NCBI GenBank assembly: GCA_001839685.1
Contig: MLAK01000325.1
Span: forward strand, 116,859-180,858
DNA: 64,000 bases
Source: Tritrichomonas foetus
Lineage: Eukaryota; Parabasalia; Tritrichomonadida; Tritrichomonadidae
Direction of reading: 5' to 3'
Of this stretch, positions 53,301 through 60,267 are shown one piece after another. The notes beneath the pieces are model-generated. The model saw only the letters and a list, made by a program, of their open reading frames with translations. It searched no databases and was not told where the DNA came from. A program made the position numbers and the translations under genes. Position 1 is the stretch's first letter, and every line of letters begins with the position of its first letter.

Positions 53301-53920
53301 TCTTTTAATCTATACCCTTGGTATTTAACTAGAACATTTAAATATCTTTCTAAAACTTGAGCAGATGCTTCACGAATTTCAGGTGATGAACTAATTAACC
53401 ATGTCCATATTTGATCCAAAAGATCGGCACTATGCAGTAAAAACTGAAGTGGAATAAAAACTGCAAGTTCTCTTAAAAGGAATAATCCCATTAAAACAAT
53501 TTGATTATTCGTATTAGCAGTCTTTATAAGTGACAATGCATATTCAAGATGCCTTCTAGAAAAGTTATCATCATTCGGTGGTAAAGCTGCTGCTATTTCT
53601 GCAATTGTATGTGCTGCAAATTGCATTGAAGTTGAATCGGTGCATATATATAACAATGATATAAGATCTTCATATTTTGAAGTTTCATTAAATATATGAA
53701 AAATGCATCGAAGTCCAAGTGTTAATCTTTGGAATTTACTTGGTTCTTTGGATTTTGCTAAAGCTTTTAAATATAATAATGATTTTTCTGCATATTCGTT
53801 CAATTCATCTGTTTTTAAATTTCTTAAGCCATCAACTATTGTTGACCATATTGCATCCGATACGTCCAATAAATCTTTAAATGTAGGTGGTAATGGAAGT
53901 GAAGCAAGAACAAATTCCAT
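47354..53920 (-). CDS. TOR: Target of rapamycin (TOR) PIKK kinase
   Basis: 2188 residues, somewhat shorter than yeast or human TOR. TOR is the growth-control kinase that senses nutrients. HEAT-type helices fill about 1-1080, a FAT region about 1130-1700, an FRB-position segment about 1715-1800, the PI3K-like kinase domain about 1845-2150, and FATC to the end. The kinase has VPGGP, GLGDRHPSNFMID (catalytic D2039), HIDFGDCFEVA (DFG Asp 2058) and PFRLTRMI. The C terminus YSGWCPLW matches the TOR FATC signature (GWCPFW), which separates it from ATM, ATR and DNA-PK. The FRB is strongly divergent and shorter, lacking the rapamycin-contact Ser and Trp. It shares no promoter with the next gene; 850 bases lie upstream. 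Confidence 0.95.
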   Translation of the reverse strand: MEFVLASLPLPPTFKDLLDVSDAIWSTIVDGLRNLKTDELNEYAEKSLLYLKALAKSKEPSKFQRLTLGLRCIFHIFNETSKYEDLISLLYICTDSTSMQFAAHTIAEIAAALPPNDDNFSRRHLEYALSLIKTANTNNQIVLMGLFLLRELAVFIPLQFLLHSADLLDQIWTWLISSSPEIREASAQVLERYLNVLVKYQGYRLKDIFETILHRALSQLLNTPTNCPQGVLVVILLLLKAKGHFFQNSTQEIYLAVKPFLTSKKLEARAASITVIAQLSEIDPELFTSELYETSFKAIIDSGEVLFSTSLDALSTIIKNVPSKVTEADALQIHRICTYSVRKNFDIYVPNMFNVLSSLTEYVPKTINLLGSKLWDLFHPFLFSDSFVGFFPTLNRVVPTFWANYSVNIGEKIIETLEMKPEHSGLPLKTNALKLIPLLPPLPRSHSSSILTILKRYVFHKSESPRSLTSRALLHLMQGSSPSEIHQTLHQLLEIASSDDSIEVRVEYLNAFSSQHYPDLAHSIFLHFFQKLSHDISPHVRSASFLLMKHLQPFSPLGVNIILRHSLIGTFYSLQCSNSLMLQVRNAQVLPTLVSASPKLFNVYATSFIPIVLSMLTQRFAPGTTVSMNPLDPELRSQLALSLILTLHELVLNDFKILSKFLESFIKICSTILGEWGDKPLKHAVLITIFDYVSRAGTPAEVLNTAPELLPTLFSLIENCNSRSLRVRALKFIGLCGAVSPKRLRSEMMIHNNVGDSLPDLFLVGNSISYNDFFLEVVFVQLKQMLHDKSLRSMKVKTLSAAIEALDIRSNAPGQYFPDLVPIILNEVEGDNAADGLALLDKFIYVARQRIVKFVSPIMKTLHQVWSTVLFPGILSVVAALVGQVGPDFLPYAAQLITNLLDVLSSSIISRPSDAMRCIPLLASICPSFPHLSQLMVPHICTISTADSASKEIKLCAMNSLRFLVQTTKNEGNAASILRVSLIHCVSNDKELSNLAFQVLYSLMVRLGRSFNLYTHRVVEKLAQHKIMPTNFLQLNAAMMTANELKLTDFPFIDTSPLMEDTFQYERRKMFNPRPLIEQFNSTYNMTTPKHWQSWFSSFVLSFIKESPNVSIRSCSEIAVIHRPLATSLFFPAFLSCWIYMGDESRIQISQRIGLILERPGLPPDVLQCFARLCEYMNRAEKPLLISSTALTPVFISAQCLALALHNEEERLQESSTSLNSPDIMKSVIQLYASLGKSGAAKALLQANGAPETWLLKLGQWDEAFDFFQKKIIDFPNDDDGFVGYISSCGKLRKFDLIRKSAINFSQHDKKSQIESSIDFANAFFFGGDYEEMLKYAELSPGDSVDGHISRAQAHLMLGERKEALHVVESAFALVAAQSSALFCRRYETIYPTLLRCQILYELQEIAEKSKDVPRVQWSNRIRSVEYTSEVWWPLIMTRMAFQPRDETTFILFLELILHERRFEVFESTFKLFYPNFTPQNSDEFVILQYLKYVWATGDRPKALNNLRVLLKRTQPVSRAYPQIFKFYVDWALTLSGRNTKSLKDVIKTLRPILCLPKQNYIVWQRWATVNYHMFSLTPTKMKYAVEAIKGYIYCISQVGNGNFSEIVQLLSLFFATSTDKSVLQATKVSMSHLSSKIFVETIPQLIAQLAHKSQDTVEIVKKILSEIAVSDYQLLLFPLLVAKMSPDSKKSDVAMHLLNEINVQHATVVQQAMKMQNSLLLAAATVFERVSKMILQYFELVTHKKFDESFQLLLKIQQTIVNPSSSFDRLLHQVTFVSLQSLMDAVKDVLTFTIEQDTIIDTVGRHLRQILSDIDKFMDKLTILTVNDVCPELSKLKDTEILVPGGPKDISIKSFSKSFDVLGSKKRPRKAAFEGSDGNTYKYLLKGNEDLRLDQRVMQFFRLINTQIRHDYSLSIDNVMIRCYTIVSLSPDVGLIQWVEGGDTFHSHITEYRVAHNIDMLAEHNIEVKNTIKNTDKLRPIQRYESFMKADEKTDSSDLRCIFWLKSLSSDAWLEKTTKFARSTALMSIVGYVLGLGDRHPSNFMIDRNTGDVVHIDFGDCFEVAKNRVYFPEEIPFRLTRMILSAFGVCGIEGDFRPVSERVMMLVRDNSNSLVSVLEIFVQEPIQDGETVLPTLEIMPRIWQKILGTDFGNDQPMPVSEQVTKLIDSAINKYNLSMLYSGWCPLW

Positions 53921-54772
53921 TCGTTCTTGATGTCAAATCTAACACAAAATTCACTGTGTCAAAAACGATAACTTTTTCAATGATTCAATTTCGATCTGAT
54001 GTATTTATATGTAACTCATGAAATCCATCATACTATATTATTAATATCAGTATAAACACATAATGAAGAACAAGCAAAGTCAGAAACGGGAAATTGAAGA
54101 GAAATCGAAACAATTGGAAATGATACAAAAAGATTCAAAAGCGCATTTACATGATAAATCCAAAGTAATTTTAAAAATGGCTTTCCACATAGTGAAAATT
54201 GGTTAAAACTATCTAAAATATTTAATATTCAAAAATCCAAATCAATATCCACATAATTGGCAAATTGATGATTTACCAATAAAATAGCAGCAGATTAAAT
54301 AATGATCTAGGAACTTAATCACATCTTATATTACAGTATTTTTATGTGAAAATGTAATGAACAGTATTTTTTTTGTGATAATCGATAAATGAATCAAGTG
54401 AATAACAAATCTAGCATAAAATACTAGTTAAAAGCAAATAACGTTAAGAATCAATATTAAAACATTTTTATAACTTTTCTTCTGATTACATAAAAGCGAT
54501 TTCATCAAATTACCAAAAAAATGATCAATATGTAAGAGTAGTTTTGTATTTACTAAATTTTGTTCAGAATAAACACGATGCTTATTGGATTAGTTATAAA
54601 ATAGTGAGTAAACTTCGGAATAGCCTAGTATTATTTTGAATAGTATCACGATAAGAATAAAAATTATTTAGCATTGAAAGTTAAACTTTTTGAGTTGGCA
54701 GGAAATTTTCATCGTTTTTAAAAAGTTTTATCTTTTGAAATTTTTCAATGTCAAATGCCAGGTAGATAATTC
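53921..54772. other. Intergenic between TOR and the efflux carrier, with a small broken frame
   Basis: 850 bases upstream of both divergent genes. At 54063-54287 a plus-strand frame starts with ATG (MKNKQSQKREIEEKSKQLEM), is a Lys/Glu coiled coil of 47 codons to a TAA, and stays open for a further 26 codons in the same frame (NPNQYPHNWQIDDLPIK). It may be a relic or a small gene with one nonsense change. The rest is AT-rich. Confidence 0.4.
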
Positions 54773-55993
54773 ATGGTTTCCTTTTATATTGACGTGCTTC
54801 AGGCAGGGGTCAGCTGTCTAATGGTGATAGGTGTTGGATTTATCTTATCAAAATTCAAGATTTTTGAGCCAGATGAATTCAATGTTTTTAATTCAATTAA
54901 TTCCAAAATATGTCTTCCTTTTTTGCTGTTTAGATCGTTAGCTAGTCGTAAAATGAAAGATTTATCATTTATGCCATTAGTAAACGCACTTTTAATGTCA
55001 GCTAGCACACAACTTCTGGTTGCAATTTCATGTGCAATTTTTCCATTTCCAGACAAACTTGCAACATACCTGTCAACTGTTATATCAAGTGTTTATATCA
55101 ATTATATTATTATTGGACTTCCAATATTTAATTCTATATGGGGAACTATGTATAATCACATTCCAGCAATTTGTACATTCACACATTATATACTTCTTGT
55201 TCCAGTTTATATAATTTTAGCCCAAATTTGGCAGATTAAACAAAATAAAGCTCTTGAACATTTAAAAGAGCCATTAACTCAAAACCATGATGGAGAAAAT
55301 CCAATTGATGCTGAAAAACCTATAACAAATGATGAGAATTCTAAAACCAAAAAAGAAGAAGAAGACAACGATAAGAAAGTCGATAAAAAAGTTGATGATA
55401 AAATTGAAGACAAGCAAAAGGGAAAAAATGAAAATAAAACTACAAACAATGAAGGTAGTAAAACAAAACCAGCAGTGGTTAATGATAAAATTACTATAAA
55501 AGATATTGGTTTAGCATTTTATACAACAATTAAAACACCTTTAGTAATTGGAAACGTTTTAGGTTTGGTTTGGTCAGCAATTGGAATTGATTATTATCCA
55601 TTTTTCCAGCAACTTGGTAAATACATGGGTGATGTCGTTCTAGTTTTTGCACTAGTAAGTATTGGGAGGTTTCTTCAAGTGAATTCTTTATTATCATGTC
55701 ATTGGGCACATTTACTTATTTGTTTGTTTATTCGATGTTTTGTTTGTCCAGGATTTTCTGCACTCTATGCATATGCGTTGAATTTTGATGGAAGACTTGC
55801 AAGGCAATGCATTGTACTATCTTCTCTTCCTGCAGCTAATGCTGGTTTTGTGCTAGCTAATTCGATGGGAATTGGTGCTAATGTTGCTTCTGCAATGGTT
55901 TTTTGGTCTTTAATTATTATTGTACCTGTTCTGATTTTTTGGTTCTTTATTTTTAATCATTTCAATCTATTTCCAGAAATTGATGAGATTTAG
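54773..55993 (+). CDS. Auxin efflux carrier (AEC) family membrane transporter
   Basis: 406 residues. It has the AEC/PIN-like layout (membrane transport protein family): about five hydrophobic helices at 1-155 (AGVSCLMVIGVGFILSKF, NALLMSASTQLLVAISCAIF, NYIIIGLPIFNSIW, and others), a Lys/Glu/Asp/Asn-rich cytosolic loop at about 160-240, then about five more helices (IKTPLVIGNVLGLVWSAIGI, LVFALVSIGRFL, LIIIVPVLIFWFFIF). NxxCLPFLLF near residue 45-53 and the Gly/Pro-containing helices fit the family. Members export small organic anions; auxin itself is not implied in a protist. The loop is unusually charged and low in complexity. The ATG follows AATTC with no clean initiator. The 3' end converges with TBCC, 324 bases away. 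Confidence 0.85.
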   Translation: MVSFYIDVLQAGVSCLMVIGVGFILSKFKIFEPDEFNVFNSINSKICLPFLLFRSLASRKMKDLSFMPLVNALLMSASTQLLVAISCAIFPFPDKLATYLSTVISSVYINYIIIGLPIFNSIWGTMYNHIPAICTFTHYILLVPVYIILAQIWQIKQNKALEHLKEPLTQNHDGENPIDAEKPITNDENSKTKKEEEDNDKKVDKKVDDKIEDKQKGKNENKTTNNEGSKTKPAVVNDKITIKDIGLAFYTTIKTPLVIGNVLGLVWSAIGIDYYPFFQQLGKYMGDVVLVFALVSIGRFLQVNSLLSCHWAHLLICLFIRCFVCPGFSALYAYALNFDGRLARQCIVLSSLPAANAGFVLANSMGIGANVASAMVFWSLIIIVPVLIFWFFIFNHFNLFPEIDEI

Positions 55994-56317
55994 TGTTTGT
56001 CTCATAGAAGATCATATTATAGATAATATCTTTTTTCATATTTTGTTTTTGTATATTCATATATTTAAATAAAGTCTCTTTCTATCCATCCTTGATATTT
56101 TTTATTTTTCTATTATTTTCAAACATATTTATTTTGTTACATAAACTGATGATAAATCAAATGTCACTATGCGTGCCATTCCTTTTGAGTAATACAATAT
56201 TGATGATGTAAAGTTTTCTTAATTGCTTTTAATCGTGAGATAGAGGATGAATGGATCATAAATATCTTTGTGTAAATAATAATAAAAGCTTACCAATAAA
56301 ATTTATCATACATTAAT
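55994..56317. other. Convergent 3' spacer
   Basis: 324 bases between the stops of the transporter and cofactor C genes. AATAAAG-type signals occur near 56070 and 56279. Nothing else is recognised. Confidence 0.45.
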
Positions 56318-57133
56318 TTACTCAAATACTGGTATTTTTCTTTCTGATTCAGGAATGATTGACCAATTTGGCGAGGTATATGTTTCAGGATGATCAAAAT
56401 CTTTCACATGATCCCACGGACCACAATTTTCGTTCTTTAAAGGAGCAAATCTCATTTCAGTGCATTTTTCAATGATTGGATCACTTGCGACAGAAATATA
56501 GAAGTCTGTTTTTGAAGTTTGATGAATTCTCAGCTGTTTAATGCAAAATGCAAAAGTGCAGGATTCACAGCCTGTAATATGCGCACTTCCAGTCACAGTT
56601 GGGACTATAAAAGTACAATTTTTGGCATTATTAAACGAAATTGATGGTGTTTCATTTTCAATATATAATGTACAATTTTCAAATTTGTTAATACTAACAT
56701 GTTTTCCATCACATATGTGCTTGATTTTCTGATCTTTTAAATCATGAAGTGTCCACTCTGTTTCTGGAACAATATCTTTTTCTTCTTCTTTTGTTGGTTG
56801 CTTGGCGACAGTTTCTGAAGCAGGCTTCATTTGCTTCGAGAAAGAGAATGAAAATGCTGGCTTTGGTGCGTTTGAAAATTTCTTCTGTAATTCGTCAAGA
56901 GCACGCTGGAATTTTGCTTGATAGAATGGTGGAATTTGTTTTCCACCTTTTCGGAGTGCATCAGAAAGAGCGTCAAGTTCGGATTTTTGCTTTTCTTTGG
57001 TTTCATTATTAACTGGCCCCTTTTGCAGTTCAACTTCTTTTTTTAGGGCATTGAGCCTGGCTTCAAACTCTTTTTGGAATGTTGCAGCATCCCCCTTAAA
57101 GAGGAGAAGATTCAGCTGATCAGTGTTTGACAT
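56318..57133 (-). CDS. TBCC: Tubulin-binding cofactor C
   Basis: 271 residues. Cofactor C triggers GTP hydrolysis on beta-tubulin in the folding supercomplex and so releases native alpha/beta-tubulin. Residues 1-90 are helical (spectrin-like N domain), 90-125 a linker, and about 128-245 the C-CAP/cofactor C beta-helix, seen as stacked strands (ISFNNAKNCTFIVPTVTGSA, HITGCESCTFAFCIKQLRIH). QLRIH (200-204) contains the arginine finger, R202, that acts on tubulin GTP. ISVASDPIIEKCTEMRFAPL is the family's conserved end. RP2 and TBCCD1 share the domain, but the N-terminal helical part and the linker favour true cofactor C. There is no N-terminal acylation site of RP2 type. Confidence 0.9.
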   Translation of the reverse strand: MSNTDQLNLLLFKGDAATFQKEFEARLNALKKEVELQKGPVNNETKEKQKSELDALSDALRKGGKQIPPFYQAKFQRALDELQKKFSNAPKPAFSFSFSKQMKPASETVAKQPTKEEEKDIVPETEWTLHDLKDQKIKHICDGKHVSINKFENCTLYIENETPSISFNNAKNCTFIVPTVTGSAHITGCESCTFAFCIKQLRIHQTSKTDFYISVASDPIIEKCTEMRFAPLKNENCGPWDHVKDFDHPETYTSPNWSIIPESERKIPVFE

Positions 57134-57203
57134 TAATAAACGTAATTTGCCCGGCTATTTAGCTTGTGAAAAAGTGCACTTTTGTAATTTCTATCGACGT
57201 TAT

Positions 57204-57211
57204 TAGAAATC
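57204..57211. repeat. Target-site duplication, left copy (TAGAAATC)
   Basis: The 8-base direct repeat TAGAAATC abuts the left terminal inverted repeat of the element at 57212-58362; an identical copy abuts the right end. Confidence 0.8.
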
Positions 57212-58362
57212 ATAGGTGTAGTCATACGTTTGTTATTTGGTCGTTCGTGTCAAAAATCTAAAAGACGAAAATATTTCTTGAGTACCTTTAAATGTTTTTG
57301 TTTAAGCAAAAAGTATTAATAGAAACAAGTTATTTTAACAGGTTCAAAAGATATTCATATTTTGAAATTGAAAAAAAAAATTCAGTACTTTGACTTGAAA
57401 AAAAAACATTTTCAATAATTAATCGGTCGATAATATGATCGCATCAATATGGCACTTCTGAGTTATCTGAATAATAAAATGTTTTTATATTATGTGATTG
57501 AGATTTAAATGTTTAATATATTATATTACAGGTTTTAAAGGAATATTTCTCTATAGGTTCAAAAAATAAACATGTTTTACTGAATGGATTTATTTAGCCT
57601 TTAATTTTGATGGTTAATAGGTGAAATTAATTAATTCCATTTTTTGGATATTTATTTGAATAAAACCATAGTTATTCATAAAAACATATTTATAATATTG
57701 ATATAATTATATTTCATTGGTTCTATTAAATTATATCTATAGGTTTAAAAGATATAGGCGTTTTATTTTTCGAGTTTCATTATCAAAAATAAAATAAAGT
57801 AATCAATTCTTTTCAGCTTGTAATTGGTCAAAAAAGAGATTCTTTCAATAAATAAATGGCCATTAAAATACGTTTATTCTTATCAAAATATGAAAAAAAG
57901 TAAAATACAATTATCTTTTAAATCTATAGAACAAAATCAATTTTCTTTTGATATCTTGAACATCACCATATAGGTTATATAACAAAACCACATATGCATC
58001 ATTCAATTTCGGAGTGCCCTCTATTTTTTCGATTTACTTAAAAACATCTTTTTGGCACTCTGCAGAGTTGGTTTGTCAACTTTTCAAAATGTTTTGGATA
58101 CTATCCTCTTAACCATCTTATTTTTGACATTCCAATAGCCTCAAAATGAATAATTGCCTACTCAGCATTGGAGAAAACGATATTCTTGGGAAAAATGAAA
58201 ACTCACGATTCTTTGATTTTCCAAGGCAGCCCTTTCTATTATCAGTTCTGTATGATGTGGCATTGGTATTGACAACTTCGATTAGCTGTTTAATTGATTA
58301 GGTATGAAATTAAGATCAATTTAAAAAAAAGACGATCACTTTAAACGTATGACTACACCTAT
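57212..58362. mobile_element. Complete TIR DNA element, 1151 bp, apparently non-autonomous
   Basis: Perfect 20-base terminal inverted repeats: ATAGGTGTAGTCATACGTTT at 57212-57231 and its reverse complement at 58343-58362, with an imperfect extension inward. Identical 8-base TAGAAATC copies flank both ends, the hallmark of a cut-and-paste insertion. An 8-bp duplication is known for hAT and some Merlin-type transposons, but the termini do not clearly match either. The interior is AT-rich, with GGTTCAAAAGATAT-like motifs near 57341, 57531, 57557 and 57742. On the minus strand at about 58290-57920 a frame with several stops reads RISFSPMLSRQLFILRLLEC and, later, KLNDAYVVLLYNLYGDVQDI. That is a decayed protein of a family I do not recognise. 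No intact transposase is present. Confidence 0.85.
57920..58290 (-). pseudogene. Decayed coding frame inside the TIR element
   Basis: One minus-strand frame is open for about 74 codons from about 58290 without a start codon (it includes RKGCLGKSKNREFSFF), then is cut by several stops, and still reads coherently near its end (IEKIEGTPKLNDAYVVLLYN, then RFKR and a stop). It may be the remains of a transposase or captured gene. The family is not recognised. Confidence 0.4.
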
Positions 58363-58370
58363 TAGAAATC
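58363..58370. repeat. Target-site duplication, right copy (TAGAAATC)
   Basis: Identical to 57204-57211 and directly adjacent to the right terminal inverted repeat. Confidence 0.8.
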
Positions 58371-58641
58371 CCGTTGCACAACTTTTTGATTCATTTCATT
58401 GATACACCTAATTAAGGTCAAACGAAATGGCCTTATGGTGAAATGTATAAACAGACTTCTCAATTTCGAAATATGGGAAAACAGAAATAAATTTGGTTAC
58501 ATGAATCCATTCTATATTTCATAACTATCATGATAGAAATAGAATGTCATGTATATATATAGCAGCTATAATCAAGTCAATAAAATGAAATGCTATAATG
58601 AATATGAAAGTTGACATTTAATTTGGAATATAACAACATGT

Positions 58642-59358
58642 TTAATAATGAAATTCAGCAACTTCGTTATGGAGCCTCTTTAGATCAGCTTTAGCCCGAA
58701 CAAGTCTTGCCCTAACGCTTTCGTTGGTCATCAATTCATATTTCAGACGTTTTTCTAATTCTCGTCGTTCATTTGAAATTTGTGCTCGATTTTTCATTGA
58801 TTCTTCTTCTTTTTCATCAAGTTCTCTAATCTGGTCTTTCAAATCAGCTATCGCAGTTTCGAGTTTAATTTTCCTCGCCATGTGGGCCTTGCTTGATTCG
58901 CGCATTTTTTCTTGAATGTCGTGAATTTGCTGATTCACTTGATCCAATTCTTTTTCTGCCTGAAAATGTTGATTTCTAATTTGTGTCTGTCTTTGAAGTG
59001 CCTCCTGTTCGATTTGTGCAGCTCTTTTTGATGCATAAAATTCTTCATGCCTGATTTCCATTTCTTGACTTCGTTGAAACTCTTCGAGTTTTCTCATAGT
59101 GAGATTGTATTTTAATTGAAGATCATGAAGCGTTTCTTCGCGGTATCGCTCTAGTTTTTCTAAATCAAGTTTCGCTAGTTGATATTCATACTTTTCTTTA
59201 TTTAAATTGGTTGATAGATTATCGTTAATTTTATGTTTTACAAAAAATCCCGTGTCATCAAAGAAAGAGTCATTCGAATCTGGTAGTGAATCGTTCAATT
59301 CATAATTGGAAAACAAAAGATTGTCTCTGGAAAATCGTGATTTGCGCGAATAATTCAT
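58642..59358 (-). CDS. Short coiled-coil protein
   Basis: 238 residues. The first 45 are Ser/Asn/Asp-rich, with possible phosphosites (MNYSRKSRFSRDN). From about 50 to 230 it is one continuous charged coiled coil (Glu/Lys/Arg/Gln heptads, for example LEKLERYREETLHDLQLKYN). I see no named domain. The size and form fit a cytoskeletal or flagellar-root component, but that is a guess. TCACAA abuts the ATG, giving a nearly leaderless transcript. The TIR element lies about 280 bases downstream of its stop. Confidence 0.72.
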   Translation of the reverse strand: MNYSRKSRFSRDNLLFSNYELNDSLPDSNDSFFDDTGFFVKHKINDNLSTNLNKEKYEYQLAKLDLEKLERYREETLHDLQLKYNLTMRKLEEFQRSQEMEIRHEEFYASKRAAQIEQEALQRQTQIRNQHFQAEKELDQVNQQIHDIQEKMRESSKAHMARKIKLETAIADLKDQIRELDEKEEESMKNRAQISNERRELEKRLKYELMTNESVRARLVRAKADLKRLHNEVAEFHY

Positions 59359-59364
59359 TTGTGA
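59359..59364 (-). promoter_or_regulatory. Candidate initiator of the 238-residue coiled-coil gene
   Basis: TCACAA on the minus strand immediately before the ATG at 59358 (TCACAAATG). Confidence 0.45.
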
Positions 59365-59421
59365 ACCTAAACGTACAAAAATTGTGAACTTTTTGATAAG
59401 TTATCAGAATGTCATTGATGA

Positions 59422-59942
59422 ATCGATCATTTTGGTAATCTAACAAAAGTAGTTGATCCTTTTGTTGCAAAAGTATCTGACTGAGAAATTCCTCATGGTC
59501 TGACACCAAACAAGCAATCCGAATTAAAATCACATACGGCTGAAAAATATTTTGACACATTTGAATTAATGGAAGCGATTAACTTGAAAAAGATTTATGG
59601 CTATTTGCAGGATTTGAATGTTTTTAATAGGCTATCAAATCTTAATATTAAATGCTTAGATGATTTGAAATTAAATGAATCACTCAAAGAAGAAGCTATG
59701 CAAGTCTTTAAAGATACTAATGATGTCAATTAACTCATTTGTACACTAATTGCACTTGCATTTTTACACAAGTAATCGAAAGACTTGAAAAAATCATGTG
59801 TTTTGCTTGAAAAAATAGGCCTTGATATGGTTAAAAAGACAAATGGTGAATATTTTTTATCAAAGCAGTTGTTAGTCATGTGGAATCACTCATTCCATCA
59901 CTGTAATTTTGGAAAACAAAATTTATTAATGTATGTGAACTG
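59422..59942 (+). pseudogene. Decayed gene of unknown family
   Basis: One plus-strand frame reads as protein-like for 520 bases but has in-frame stops near 59479, 59731 and 59776. Segments include DHFGNLTKVVDPFVAKVSD, then EIPHGLTPNKQSELKSHTAE, then MEAINLKKIYGYLQDLNVFN (ATG at 59569, 54 codons to a stop), and LLEKIGLDMVKKTNGEYFLS. The mix of residues and the persistence of one frame argue for a relic. I do not recognise the family. It lies between two intact, divergently transcribed genes. Confidence 0.45.
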
Positions 59943-60267
59943 ATCTTTATTTTCGGTTATAATTCTTTCATGAATAAAACAACTCGACAATGATCTTAAA
60001 AAAAGTTATCATCATACTAGGCAAATAATCAATTTCTATTCTTTCTACATATATTTCATGATTTCATAAAATGTGGATTTCCTGACCATTTATTTATTCA
60101 ATATCATATCACTGTTGAATTATTTTATCATTTTGATGTAAAATAATATAAATTGAAAATATCTTTCAGAAAAAGATCCCGTTTATTATTTTCTAAGTCA
60201 TGTTATCAAAAAAAAGAACCCGTTTAAAAATGAAAGGAAATATTAAAGTGAAAAAAGCAAAATTTGA

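Noticed and set aside
57212..58362. Assignment of the TIR element to hAT
   Set aside because: The 8-bp duplication fits, but the terminal bases do not clearly match hAT ends and no transposase remains to classify it.
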